Source: Actinosynnema sp042752395 (lineage in GTDB: Bacteria; Actinomycetota; Actinomycetes; Mycobacteriales; Pseudonocardiaceae). From it: a stretch of 64,000 nucleotides of DNA. The DNA is taken from positions 13,801 to 77,800 of the forward strand of contig NZ_JBHYXZ010000020.1 of assembly GCF_042752395.1 (NCBI RefSeq). Reading direction: 5' to 3'. Numbering within the stretch: the first letter of the stretch is position 1; every line of letters starts with the position of its first letter. Shown piece by piece: positions 7,869 through 16,592 of the stretch. Position numbers and translations under genes: made by a program. The notes beneath the pieces were generated by a model that was not told the origin of the DNA, did no database searches, and saw nothing but the letters and a program-made list of their open reading frames with translations.

Positions 7869-9989
7869 CTACACCGCCGTAGCCCGCACCAGCACCAACC
7901 GCTCCGGGTGCAGCACGGGAGCCTGCACGCCCGCCGACGTCAGCACCCGGCCCGGCAGCGTGACCCCCTCCGGCGTCCACCACGGCAGCCGGATGCCCCA
8001 GTTGTGCGCGTTCCCGTCCGGGTAATCCCCCGGCGGCAAGGGGCGCACGTGGTACCGCCGGTCGGGAGCCAGCCCCGGCAGGCGGACCGCGCCCGGCGGG
8101 TACGAGGCCGACGTGGCCAGGGAGACGATCGCGAACACGGCGTCCGAACCGTCCTCCGCCACCACCCCGTGCACCTCGATCGCCGGGTCCGGGTGGTCGC
8201 CGTGCACGGCCACCCCGGTGTGCAGCAACGGCCGCAGGGACTTGTACAGCGCCACCCACGACGACAACCGCTCCAGGTCCTCCGGCGACGCCGCCGTCAG
8301 GTCCCACTCGATCCCGAAGTGCCCGAACAGCGCCGTCCCCGCCCGGAAGTCGAGGGGGTGCCGCCGGTGGGTCGTGTGCGACGCCTCCGCCCCCACGTGC
8401 GTCCCCATCAGCTCCAACGGGATCAGCGCGTTGGTCCACCGCTGCATCGCCTGCCGCTCCAACGCGTCGATGCAGTCCGACACCCACACCCGGTCCGTGC
8501 GCTCCAGCACCTCCAGGTCCACCCGTCCGCCCCCGGACGAGCACGACTCGATCTCCACGCCGGGGTGCCGCCGCCGCAGCTCGTCCATCAGCCGGTACAC
8601 GGCCAGCGTCTGCCCGTGCACCCCGGCCCGCCCGGTCGGCCGGTGCCCGGCGTCGACCAGGTCCCGGTTGTGGTCCCACTTCAGGTACGACACGGGGTAC
8701 TCGGACAGCAGCGCGTCCAACCGCTCCAGGATGTACGCGAACGCCTCGGGCCTGGCCAGGTCGAGCACCTGCTGGAACCGGGCCGTCCCGGGCAGCCGGT
8801 CGCCGGCCGCCATGATCCAGTCCGGGTGCGCCCGCGCCAGGTCCGAGTCGGGGTTGACCATCTCCGGCTCGACCCAGATCCCGAACTGCATGCCCAGCCC
8901 GGTCACGTGGTCGGTCAACGGCCCGAGCCCGTCCGGCCACACCTCGTCGGACACGTACCAGTCGCCCAGCCCGCGCCGGTCGTCGCGCCGCGACCCGAAC
9001 CAGCCGTCGTCCAGCACGAACCGCTCCGCGCCGACCGCGGCGGCGGCGTCGGCCAGTGCCTTCAGCCGGTCGAGGTCGTGGTCGAAGTACACCGCCTCCC
9101 ACGTGTTCACCACGACCGGCCGGGGGGACCTCGGGTGCGACGGCCGGGACCGCAGGTGCCGGTGGAACCGCGCGGACACCTCGTCCAACCCGTGCCCGTA
9201 CGACGCGTACTGCCACGGCGACGCGTACGACCCGCCCGGCCCCAGCACGACCTCGCCGGACAGCAGCAGCTCGCCGGACCCGAGCAGCGACACCGAGTGG
9301 TAGGTCCGCTCGGCGAACGTCCGGTGGTTGCCGGACCAGGCCGTGTGCACGGCCCAGACCTCGCCGGACCGGTTGCCGAACCCGGCGGTGCCGGCGGCGA
9401 ACAGGTAGGCGGAGTCGTAGCCGGTGCGGCCGGTCCGGTTCTCGCGCACCCGCAGCCCGTGCGTCCACCGGGTGCGCTGCGGGCTGCGCTCGCGCGTCCA
9501 CCGACCGGTGAAGTCCAAAATCTCGACCGCCTGCGCGGGCACCGGCAGGGTCAGGTTCACCGCGTCCACGGTGAAGTCGGACGAGCCGGTGTTGGTGAGC
9601 ACGGCCCGCTGCCGCACCAGCCCGGCCGGCGTCAGCTCCACGACCAGGTCCAGCGCCAGCCCGGCGACCTCGTCCACGGCCCGGATCGCCGGACCGCCCG
9701 CGGACACCACCCGGAACGCGGTCGAGAAGTCCCGCCCGCCGCGGTTCCCGATGATCCCGGGCGTGCCGAGCCACCCCGCCGACTGCTCGGGCAGCACGGC
9801 CACGTCCACCGGGCCGTCCACCGAGAACCCGATGGGGTGCGGGCTCTGCGCGAGCAGCACCGCGTCCAGTTCCGCCGGGGACAGCTCGCCCAGGTCGGCG
9901 CCCCAGTGGCGGACGCGGGGGAGCGTGCCCCCGGAGAAGTCGAGCACCAGGCTCACACCCGCTGCCCGCAGGTGCGTCAGGTCTGCCAC
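7869..9989 (-). CDS. alpha-galactosidase, GH36 family (second copy)
   Basis: The 706-residue protein has the full GH36 layout: an N-terminal beta-sandwich (to about residue 310), the barrel with FVLDDGWFG and GIWVEPEMVNPDSDL, the presumed nucleophile Asp439 in YLKWDHNRD and the presumed acid/base Asp505 in WVSDCID, followed by a C-terminal beta domain. The match to classical bacterial alpha-galactosidases (KWDHNR, SCSSGGGR) is closer than in the first copy, so the two copies probably differ in substrate length or linkage. It has no signal peptide. It is divergent from the beta-mannosidase gene, sharing a 122-base promoter region. Its expected product, galactose, and the neighbouring beta-mannosidase together suit galactomanno-oligosaccharides. 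Confidence 0.92.
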   Translation of the reverse strand: MADLTHLRAAGVSLVLDFSGGTLPRVRHWGADLGELSPAELDAVLLAQSPHPIGFSVDGPVDVAVLPEQSAGWLGTPGIIGNRGGRDFSTAFRVVSAGGPAIRAVDEVAGLALDLVVELTPAGLVRQRAVLTNTGSSDFTVDAVNLTLPVPAQAVEILDFTGRWTRERSPQRTRWTHGLRVRENRTGRTGYDSAYLFAAGTAGFGNRSGEVWAVHTAWSGNHRTFAERTYHSVSLLGSGELLLSGEVVLGPGGSYASPWQYASYGHGLDEVSARFHRHLRSRPSHPRSPRPVVVNTWEAVYFDHDLDRLKALADAAAAVGAERFVLDDGWFGSRRDDRRGLGDWYVSDEVWPDGLGPLTDHVTGLGMQFGIWVEPEMVNPDSDLARAHPDWIMAAGDRLPGTARFQQVLDLARPEAFAYILERLDALLSEYPVSYLKWDHNRDLVDAGHRPTGRAGVHGQTLAVYRLMDELRRRHPGVEIESCSSGGGRVDLEVLERTDRVWVSDCIDALERQAMQRWTNALIPLELMGTHVGAEASHTTHRRHPLDFRAGTALFGHFGIEWDLTAASPEDLERLSSWVALYKSLRPLLHTGVAVHGDHPDPAIEVHGVVAEDGSDAVFAIVSLATSASYPPGAVRLPGLAPDRRYHVRPLPPGDYPDGNAHNWGIRLPWWTPEGVTLPGRVLTSAGVQAPVLHPERLVLVRATAV

Positions 9990-10021
9990 TTTGTGGTCTT
10001 CCTCTCTGGCGGTGAACCTCG

Positions 10022-10051
10022 TTGACTTACTTTAGTTGCTGGCGTAAGAAT
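10022..10051 (+). promoter_or_regulatory. promoter and operator-like inverted repeat of the mannosidase operon
   Basis: TTGACT (10022-10027), a 17-base spacer and TAAGAA (10045-10050) form a good vegetative promoter. Within it CTTAC (10026-10030) and GTAAG (10044-10048) are inverted, so a repressor bound there would cover both hexamers and could also block the divergent alpha-galactosidase gene. Confidence 0.6.
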
Positions 10052-10111
10052 CGCCATACCTTGAACGTCACACGGCAGAAACCCACCGCCACCGCCCGGG
10101 AAAGAGGAACG

Positions 10112-12556
10112 ATGACGCGCACGACCTTGCACGACGGGTGGCGGCTGAGCGCGGTGGGCGGGCCGATCCCCGCGGCCGTCGCCGACCGCGAAGTGCCCGC
10201 GGTCGTGCCCGGCAGCACGCACCTCGACCTCCTCGCGGCGGGCCTGATCCCCGAGCCCTACCTCGACACCAACGAGACCGAGCTGGCGTGGATGCACCGC
10301 GCGGACTGGCGTTACGCGCTCACCTTCGACGCCGAGGCCGCGCGGCCGGGCGAGAAGGTGGAATTGGCGTTCGACGGGCTGGACACCGTGGCGACGGTGG
10401 CGCTCAACGGCCACGTTCTCGGCAGCACCGCCAACATGTTCCGCTCCTACCGCTTCGACGTCCGCGAGCACCTGCGGGACGGCGCGAACGACCTCGTCGT
10501 CACGTTCCGCTCCGCCCTCGCCTACGCCGAGGAGCAGGAGGCCGCGCTGGGCCGGCGTGACCGCGCCTACCCGCACCCGATGAACGCGGTGCGCAAGATG
10601 GCCTGCTCGTTCGGCTGGGACTGGGGTCCGGACCTCCAGACCGCGGGCATCTGGAAGCCGGTGCGGCTGGAGCGCTGGACCGACGCCCGGCTGGCGCAGG
10701 TCCGCCCCCTGGTCACGGTGGACGGGGACGGCACGGGCCGGGTCGAGGTGCACGTCGAGGTCGACCGCGCCCGCGACGCGGCCCTCACGGCGGTCGCCAC
10801 CGTGGCCGGCGTGGAGCGGCGCGTCCGCGTCGAGGGCGACTCCGCCGTGGTGACCGTCGAGGTGCCGGACGTCGACCTGTGGTGGCCCGTGGGCTACGGC
10901 GACCACCCCCTCTACGACCTCGACATCGTCCTCCTCGCCGATGACGCGGAGGTGGACCGCGCCGAGCGCCGCATCGGGTTCCGCACGATCACCGTCGACA
11001 CCACGCCCGACGACATCGGCGCCCCGTTCACCTTCGTGGTCAACGGCAGGCCGGTGTTCGCCAAGGGCGCGAACTGGATCCCGGACGACCACTTCCTCAC
11101 CCGGATCACCCGCGACCGCCTGGCGCGCCGGGTCGACCAGGCCGTCGCGGCGAACATGAACATGCTCCGCATCTGGGGCGGCGGCATCTACGAGACCGAC
11201 GACTTCTACGACGTCTGCGACGAGCGCGGCGTGCTCGTCTGGCAGGACTTCCTGTTCGCCTGCGCCGCCTACGCCGAGGAGTCGCCGCTGTGGGAGGAGG
11301 TCGAGGCCGAGGCCCGGGAGAACGTCGCCCGGCTGACCTCGCACCCGTCCCTCGCGCTGTGGAACGGCAACAACGAGAACCTCTGGGGCTTCGAGGACTG
11401 GGGCTGGCGCGAGCAGTTGCAGGGCCGCACCTGGGGCCTGGGCTACTACACCGACCTGCTGCCGAAGATCGTCGCCGAGCTGGACCCGACCAGGCACTAC
11501 TCGCCCGGCAGCCCGTACAGCCCGGGTGAGCCGCACCCGAACGAGGACACCCACGGCACGCGGCACGAGTGGGAGGTCTGGAACCGGGTCGACTACACCC
11601 ACTACCGCGACCACGCGCCCCGGTTCTGCTCCGAGTTCGGCTTCCAGGGCCCGCCGACGTGGGCGACGCTCACCCGGTGGGTCCACGACGAGCCGATGAC
11701 CCCGACCTCGCCCGCGTTCCTGCTGCACCAGAAGGCCGAGGACGGCAACGGCAAGCTCGACCGCGGCCTCGCGCCGCACCTGCCCGCGCCCGGGGCGTTC
11801 GAGGACTGGCACTGGGCGACCCAGCTCAACCAGGCCCGCGCGGTCGCGTTCGGGATCGAGCACTTCCGCTCCCACTGGCCCCGCACGGCGGGCGCGCTGG
11901 TGTGGCAGCTCAACGACTGCTGGCCGGTCACGTCGTGGGCCGCGATCGACGGCGACGAGCGGCCGAAGCCGCTGTACTACGCGCTGCGGCACGCCTTCGC
12001 GCCCCGCCTGCTCACCGTCCAGCCGCGGGACGGCGTGGACGTGCTCATCGCGGTCAACGACACCGACGACGCCTGGACCGGCGACGTCGCGCTGGAGCGC
12101 CAGACGTTCGCGGGCGAGGTGCTCGCGGCGGCTAAACTCCCGCTCGACGTGCCGGCGCGGTCGGTGGCGCGGCTCGACCTGGCGGCGGAGTTGACGACGC
12201 CGGGCGACCCGAGGGGGGAGGTGCTGGTGGTGGGCACGGCCGACGCGCGCACCGCGCACCTGTTCCGGGAGGACCTGGAACTGACCTACGACCCCGCGCC
12301 GCTGGCCGCCGAGGTGCGGCGGGTGGCCGAGGGCTACCGGGTGGACGTCACCGCGTCCTCCTTCGCCCGCGACGTCGCCGTGCTGGCCGACCGGGTCGCC
12401 GAGGACGCCGTCGTGGACGACGCGCTGGTCACCCTCACCGCCGGCGGGACGCACTCGTTCCTGGTCCGGACCGCGACCGAGCTGGCGGACCCGTCCGCGC
12501 TGACCGGTCCGCTGGTGCTGCGATCGGCCAACAGCCTGAGCGCGGTGCGGACATGA
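10112..12556 (+). CDS. beta-mannosidase, GH2 family
   Basis: The 814-residue protein should release mannose from beta-1,4-manno-oligosaccharides. The GH2 order is visible: a sugar-binding jelly roll (WMHRADWRYAL, FDGLDTVATVALNG), an immunoglobulin-like domain, then the barrel with KGANWIPDD and RIWGGGIYE. The acid/base is Glu422 in NGNNEN and the nucleophile Glu508 in CSEFGFQG; CSFGWDWGP near residue 165 is typical of beta-mannosidases rather than beta-galactosidases. There is no signal peptide. The ATG at 10112 has AAAGAGGAA in front; a longer upstream frame lacks support and would cross the promoter. Its stop overlaps the next start (ATGA), so the LacI-type domain is co-translated. Confidence 0.92.
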   Translation: MTRTTLHDGWRLSAVGGPIPAAVADREVPAVVPGSTHLDLLAAGLIPEPYLDTNETELAWMHRADWRYALTFDAEAARPGEKVELAFDGLDTVATVALNGHVLGSTANMFRSYRFDVREHLRDGANDLVVTFRSALAYAEEQEAALGRRDRAYPHPMNAVRKMACSFGWDWGPDLQTAGIWKPVRLERWTDARLAQVRPLVTVDGDGTGRVEVHVEVDRARDAALTAVATVAGVERRVRVEGDSAVVTVEVPDVDLWWPVGYGDHPLYDLDIVLLADDAEVDRAERRIGFRTITVDTTPDDIGAPFTFVVNGRPVFAKGANWIPDDHFLTRITRDRLARRVDQAVAANMNMLRIWGGGIYETDDFYDVCDERGVLVWQDFLFACAAYAEESPLWEEVEAEARENVARLTSHPSLALWNGNNENLWGFEDWGWREQLQGRTWGLGYYTDLLPKIVAELDPTRHYSPGSPYSPGEPHPNEDTHGTRHEWEVWNRVDYTHYRDHAPRFCSEFGFQGPPTWATLTRWVHDEPMTPTSPAFLLHQKAEDGNGKLDRGLAPHLPAPGAFEDWHWATQLNQARAVAFGIEHFRSHWPRTAGALVWQLNDCWPVTSWAAIDGDERPKPLYYALRHAFAPRLLTVQPRDGVDVLIAVNDTDDAWTGDVALERQTFAGEVLAAAKLPLDVPARSVARLDLAAELTTPGDPRGEVLVVGTADARTAHLFREDLELTYDPAPLAAEVRRVAEGYRVDVTASSFARDVAVLADRVAEDAVVDDALVTLTAGGTHSFLVRTATELADPSALTGPLVLRSANSLSAVRT

Positions 12557-13389
12557 CCGGCGGCTCCCCGACCGGTTCCGTCGGCCTCGTCCTGGCCCGC
12601 CCCGCGCGGCTGCTGGGCGCGGAGCCGTTCTTCATGGAGTTCATCGCGGGCATCGAGGAGCGGTTGGCCGAGGGCGACCGGTCCGTGCTGCTGCACATCG
12701 TGGGCACCGAGGACGCCGAGATCGCCGCCTACCGCAGGTGGGCGGCGGGCGGGGTGGTCGACGCGGTGGTCGTCGTCAACCGCACCGTGGACGACCACCG
12801 GCCGGCGATGCTGCGCGAGATGGGGCTGCCCGCGCTGTACGTGGGGGAGCCGGACGAGCTGGCCGTGCCCGCGGTCCGCACCGACGACGCGGGCCCGGTG
12901 CGCGAGGCCCTGGCGTACCTGCTGGAGCTGGGGCACCGGCGGATCGCGCGGGTCAGCGGTCCGAACACGCTGCTGCACACCAGGGCGCGCACCGCCGCGC
13001 TGGTCGAGGGGTGCGCGGAGGCGGGCATCGAGCCCGTCGTGGTGGAGGGCGACTATTCGGAGGAGTCCGGCGCGAAGCTCACCACCGCGCTGCTCAACGC
13101 CCCCGAGCCGCCCACCGCGATCCTGTACGACAACGACGTCATGGCCGTCGCGGGCCTGAGCGTCGCCAAGGAACTCGGCGTCGCCGTGCCCGACCGGCTC
13201 AGCCTGGTCGCGTGGGACGACTCGTCGCTGTGCCGGCTCGCGTCACCCGCGCTGACCACGATGAGCGTCGACGTGCACCAGTTCGGCGTCACCGTCGCCG
13301 AGTCCGTGCTGGAGCTGATCGAGGGCGTGGAGGTCGCCGAGCGCTGGTCGCCCAAGCCCACGCTCATCGCGCGGGAGAGCACGCGGTAA
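12553..13389 (+). CDS. LacI/GalR-type effector-binding domain protein lacking a DNA-binding head
   Basis: The 278-residue protein aligns along its whole length with the sugar-sensing core of LacI/GalR repressors: GSVGLVLARP starts the first lobe, LELGHRRIARVSG and PTAILYDNDVMAVAGL are the usual hinge landmarks, and the end WSPKPTLIARESTR is the classical LacI terminus. The roughly 60-residue N-terminal helix-turn-helix and hinge helix are absent. The upstream DNA is the mannosidase coding sequence in another frame, so the head was not simply missed. It has no signal peptide and is not a periplasmic binding protein. It may be a regulator that acts by sequestering a ligand or through a partner, or a decayed repressor (inference). 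Start codon overlaps the mannosidase stop. Confidence 0.8.
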   Translation: MTGGSPTGSVGLVLARPARLLGAEPFFMEFIAGIEERLAEGDRSVLLHIVGTEDAEIAAYRRWAAGGVVDAVVVVNRTVDDHRPAMLREMGLPALYVGEPDELAVPAVRTDDAGPVREALAYLLELGHRRIARVSGPNTLLHTRARTAALVEGCAEAGIEPVVVEGDYSEESGAKLTTALLNAPEPPTAILYDNDVMAVAGLSVAKELGVAVPDRLSLVAWDDSSLCRLASPALTTMSVDVHQFGVTVAESVLELIEGVEVAERWSPKPTLIARESTR

Positions 13390-13411
13390 CGCACCCCGGT
13401 AAAGGACCACC

Positions 13412-14392
13412 ATGACCCACCTCGCCGCCGAGTCGCGGTACGACGCCATGCCCTACCGCCGCTCCGGGCGCAGCGGGCTGAAGCTGCCCGCCGTGTCGCT
13501 GGGGCTGTGGCACAACTTCGGCCACGACCGGAGCCTGGACGGTCAGGGGGCGATCCTGCGGCGCGCCTTCGACCTCGGCGTGACGCACTTCGACCTGGCC
13601 AACAACTACGGCCCGCCGCCCGGCGGCGCCGAGGAGAACTTCGGCAGGCTGTTCGCGCGGGACTTCCGGGCGCACCGGGACGAGATCCTGGTGTCCACCA
13701 AGGCGGGCTACCACATGTGGGACGGTCCGTACGGCGAGTGGGGCTCCCGCAAGCACCTGCTCGGCTCGCTGGACCGGTCGCTGGCCCGGCTCGGCCTGGA
13801 CCACGTCGACATCTTCTACCACCACCGGCCCGACCCGGACACGCCCGTCGAGGAGACGATGGCCGCGCTGGACCACGCGGTGCGGTCGGGCAGGGCGCTG
13901 TACGTCGGCATCTCCAACTACTCGGCCGAGCAGACCCGGGAAGCGGCCCGCGTGCTGCGGGAACTGGGCACGCCGCTGCTGATCCACCAGCCGTCGTACT
14001 CGATGTTCAACCGGTGGGTCGAGGACGGGCTGCTCGACGTGCTGGCCGAGGTGGGCGCGGGCTGCATCGCGTTCTCGCCGCTGGCGCAGGGGGTGCTGAC
14101 CGACCGCTACCTCGACGGGGTGCCGGAGGGGTCGCGGGCGGCGAGCGCGTCGCCGTTCCTGTCGTCGGCCAACCTGGACGAGGCGACGCTGGCGAAGGTG
14201 CGGGCGTTGAACGAGGTCGCCAAGCGGCGCGGGCAGACGTTGGCGCAGCTGGCGATCGCGTGGGTGCTGCGCAACGTGACGTCCGCGCTGATCGGCGCGT
14301 CGAGCGTGCGGCAGTTGGAGGACAACGTCGCCGCGACCGCGAACCTGGCGTTCGAGGCCGACGAGCTGGCCGAGATCGAACGGCACCTGTGA
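13412..14392 (+). CDS. aldo/keto reductase (YghZ/L-glyceraldehyde 3-phosphate reductase-like)
   Basis: The 326-residue protein is an NADPH-dependent aldo-keto reductase with the catalytic tetrad visible: Asp in THFDLANNYGP with Tyr five residues later, Lys in LVSTKAGY and His in IFYHHRPD. The phrase FDLANNYGPPPG and the loop WDGPYGEWGSRKHLL are characteristic of the AKR14 group (YghZ, GprA), which reduces methylglyoxal and L-glyceraldehyde 3-phosphate. AAAGGA stands five bases before the ATG. Within a sugar operon it could recycle or detoxify an aldehyde intermediate, or reduce an aldose directly (inference). It follows the headless LacI gene by 22 bases and is probably in the same transcript. 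Confidence 0.88.
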   Translation: MTHLAAESRYDAMPYRRSGRSGLKLPAVSLGLWHNFGHDRSLDGQGAILRRAFDLGVTHFDLANNYGPPPGGAEENFGRLFARDFRAHRDEILVSTKAGYHMWDGPYGEWGSRKHLLGSLDRSLARLGLDHVDIFYHHRPDPDTPVEETMAALDHAVRSGRALYVGISNYSAEQTREAARVLRELGTPLLIHQPSYSMFNRWVEDGLLDVLAEVGAGCIAFSPLAQGVLTDRYLDGVPEGSRAASASPFLSSANLDEATLAKVRALNEVAKRRGQTLAQLAIAWVLRNVTSALIGASSVRQLEDNVAATANLAFEADELAEIERHL

Positions 14393-14441
14393 CGTCCGCG
14401 TTACGTGGTGTGAACCGCTTCAGCGCTGGTGTCAACGCCTC

Positions 14442-14470
14442 TTGACGAAACTTTGCTTAACCGCTTAACT
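14442..14470 (+). promoter_or_regulatory. promoter for a leaderless ROK kinase mRNA
   Basis: TTGACG (14442-14447), a 17-base spacer and TTAACT (14465-14470) place transcription start at about the A of the ATG at 14477, and no ribosome-binding site is present. The stretch CTTTGCTTAACCGCTTAAC between the hexamers contains the repeated element GCTTAAC and could bind a regulator. Confidence 0.6.
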
Positions 14471-14476
14471 AAGTCC

Positions 14477-15433
14477 ATGGGGCAAGCACTCGAGCCGGTC
14501 GCGGTCGCCGTGGACATCGGCGGGACCAAGCTCGCCGCGGCGCTGGTCGAACCCGACGGCGCCGTCCTGGCCCGCCGCACCACGCCGACGCCGGCGGGTG
14601 ACGCGGAGACCGTCTGGCGCGGGCTGGCCGGCGTGCTCGGGGAACTGCTCGACCTCGCCGCCGGCCGGGCCGTGCTGGGCGCGGGCATCGCGTCGGCGGC
14701 CCCGATGGACCTGCGCACCGGCACCATCAGCCCGGTCAACATCCCCGGCTGGCGCGACTTCCCGATCACCGCGCGGGTCGGCGACCTGCTGCCCGGCCTG
14801 CCGGTCCGGCTCGGCGGCGACGCGCTGTGCATGGCGCTGGCCGAGTACCACCACGGCAACGGCCGGGGCAGCGAGTGCCTGCTCGGCATGGTCGTGTCGA
14901 CCGGCATCGGCGGCGGGTTCGTCTTCGCCGGCAAGCCGCACTTCGGCGCCACCGGCAACGCGGGCCACGTCGGGCACTTCGTGGTCGACCCGGCCGGGCC
15001 GCGGTGCGGGTGCGGGGCCGACGGCTGCTCCGAGGCCATCGCCAGCGGCCCGTCGATGGTGCGGTGGGCGTTGGAGCAGGGTTGGCAGCCACTCGGCGGC
15101 ACGGCCGACGGCGTCGCGCTCGCCGCCTCGGCGCGGGCCGGCGACCCGACCGCGCGGGCGGCGTTCCGGCGGTCCGGCGCGGCGGTCGCCCGGGTCATCA
15201 CGGTCGCGTCCGCGTTGTGCGAGATCGACCGCGTGGTCATCGGCGGTGGCGTGGCGCAGGCGTGGGACCTGCTCGAACCCGCCGTCACCGAGCCGCTCGC
15301 GGACTACGCGGGGCTCGACTTCATGCGCCGGGTCGAGGTGTGCCCGGCGACGCTGGGCGTGGACTCCGGCCTGATCGGCGCGGCGGCGCTACTCGCCGAC
15401 CGGCGGGCGCCGTCCGTGCCCGTGGGGATCTGA
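14477..15433 (+). CDS. ROK-family sugar kinase (glucokinase/mannokinase type)
   Basis: The 318-residue protein begins with the ATP-binding DIGGTKLAAALV motif and has the ROK zinc-binding signature CGCGADGCSEAIASGPS near residues 175-190, plus GNAGHVGH, the catalytic-site context. It lacks a helix-turn-helix, so it is a kinase rather than a ROK repressor. Sitting directly upstream of mannose-6-phosphate isomerase, it is the best candidate to phosphorylate the mannose released by the beta-mannosidase; glucose or N-acetylmannosamine are alternatives within the family. I take the ATG at 14477, which the promoter spacing predicts to be leaderless, over an in-frame GTG 48 bases upstream that would lie before the promoter. 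Confidence 0.85.
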   Translation: MGQALEPVAVAVDIGGTKLAAALVEPDGAVLARRTTPTPAGDAETVWRGLAGVLGELLDLAAGRAVLGAGIASAAPMDLRTGTISPVNIPGWRDFPITARVGDLLPGLPVRLGGDALCMALAEYHHGNGRGSECLLGMVVSTGIGGGFVFAGKPHFGATGNAGHVGHFVVDPAGPRCGCGADGCSEAIASGPSMVRWALEQGWQPLGGTADGVALAASARAGDPTARAAFRRSGAAVARVITVASALCEIDRVVIGGGVAQAWDLLEPAVTEPLADYAGLDFMRRVEVCPATLGVDSGLIGAAALLADRRAPSVPVGI

Positions 15434-15442
15434 GGGGGCGCG

Positions 15443-16540
15443 GTGCGCAAGCTGGACACCACCGTCCGCGAGTACCACTGGGGTTCGCGGACCGCGCTCG
15501 CCGAGCTGCGCGGCGAGCCGTCACCGAGTCCCCGGCCGCAGGCCGAGCTGTGGGTCGGGGCGCACCCCGACGACCCGTCCCGGCTGGCCGGCTGCGACGT
15601 GCCGCTGGACGCGTACCTCGCCGCCAACCCCGCCGGGCTGCTCGGGCCGGACAGCCTGGCCGCGTTCGGCCCGCGGCTGCCGTTCCTGCTCAAGGTGCTG
15701 GCCGTGGCCGCGCCGCTGTCGTTGCAGGTGCACCCGGACCGGGAGCAGGCCGCGGTCGGGTTCGCCGAGCACGGCTACCGCGACGACCGGGCCAAGCCGG
15801 AAATCCTGGTCGCGCTGACCGGGTTCGAGACGCTGTCCGGCTTCCGCCCGCCGGCCGAGACCGCGGCGCTGCTGGACGGGCTGGACGTGCCGGAACTGGC
15901 GCCCCTGCGCGCGGGGCTGGCGGCCGGCGACACGTGGGGCGCGCTGCGTTGGGCGTTGCACTGCGCCGACGCCGACCTGGTCGGCCGGGTGGCCCGTGCC
16001 GCGGCCCGCGTGCCCGCGCTCGCGCACGTCGCAAAGCTGGCCGAGGTGTACCCCGGGGACGCGGGCGTGGTGGCGGCGTTGCTGCTCAACACGGTGACGT
16101 TGCGGCCGGGGCAGGCGGTCTACGTCGGCGCGGGGGTCCTGCACGCGCACCTGCGGGGCACCGGCGTCGAGCTGATGGTGAACTCCGACAACGTCCTGCG
16201 CGCGGGCCTGACCACCAAACCGGTGGACGTGGCGGGGGTGCTGTCGCTGGTCGACCGCCGGTCCGGGCCGCCCGCCGTGCTCGACGGCGTGGTGGACGGT
16301 CCACTGAGGACGTACCCGACGCCGGACCCGGAGTTCCGGCTGCACGCGGTGCGGCCGGGGGCCGTGCTGGCCGGGGGAGGGCCGCAACTCCTGTTGTGCG
16401 CCAAGGGGAACGTCGTGGTGGCCCGGGACGGCGCGGAGGTCGCGTTGCGCGGCGGCGAGTCGGTGTTCCTGCCGCACGGCGCGAGCGCCGCGGTGGTGTC
16501 CGGTGACGGCGAGGCGTTCTGGGCCACCACGAACCTCTGA
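15443..16540 (+). CDS. manA: mannose-6-phosphate isomerase
   Basis: The 365-residue protein is a type I phosphomannose isomerase converting mannose 6-phosphate to fructose 6-phosphate with a zinc ion. Visible landmarks are the opening YHWGSRTALAEL, AELWVGAHPDDPSRL, the metal site SLQVHPDREQA (Gln and His ligands), and GVLHAHLRGTGVELMVNSDNVLRAGLTTK, which includes the last His ligand and the family signature. The GTG start has GAGGGGG six bases upstream and follows the kinase stop by nine bases, so kinase and isomerase form an operon that feeds mannose into glycolysis. Confidence 0.95.
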   Translation: MRKLDTTVREYHWGSRTALAELRGEPSPSPRPQAELWVGAHPDDPSRLAGCDVPLDAYLAANPAGLLGPDSLAAFGPRLPFLLKVLAVAAPLSLQVHPDREQAAVGFAEHGYRDDRAKPEILVALTGFETLSGFRPPAETAALLDGLDVPELAPLRAGLAAGDTWGALRWALHCADADLVGRVARAAARVPALAHVAKLAEVYPGDAGVVAALLLNTVTLRPGQAVYVGAGVLHAHLRGTGVELMVNSDNVLRAGLTTKPVDVAGVLSLVDRRSGPPAVLDGVVDGPLRTYPTPDPEFRLHAVRPGAVLAGGGPQLLLCAKGNVVVARDGAEVALRGGESVFLPHGASAAVVSGDGEAFWATTNL

Positions 16541-16544
16541 CGCC

Positions 16545-16584
16545 GGGCACGCGGGCGCGGCGCACCGGCCGCACCCGCGTGCCC
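16545..16584. terminator. bidirectional hairpin between manA and the LPMO gene
   Basis: Arms GGGCACGCGGG (16545-16555) and CCCGCGTGCCC (16574-16584) pair perfectly; the inner GCGG/CCGC extends the stem. It lies between convergent stops and can end both transcripts. Confidence 0.7.
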
Positions 16585-16592
16585 CTGCGGTT

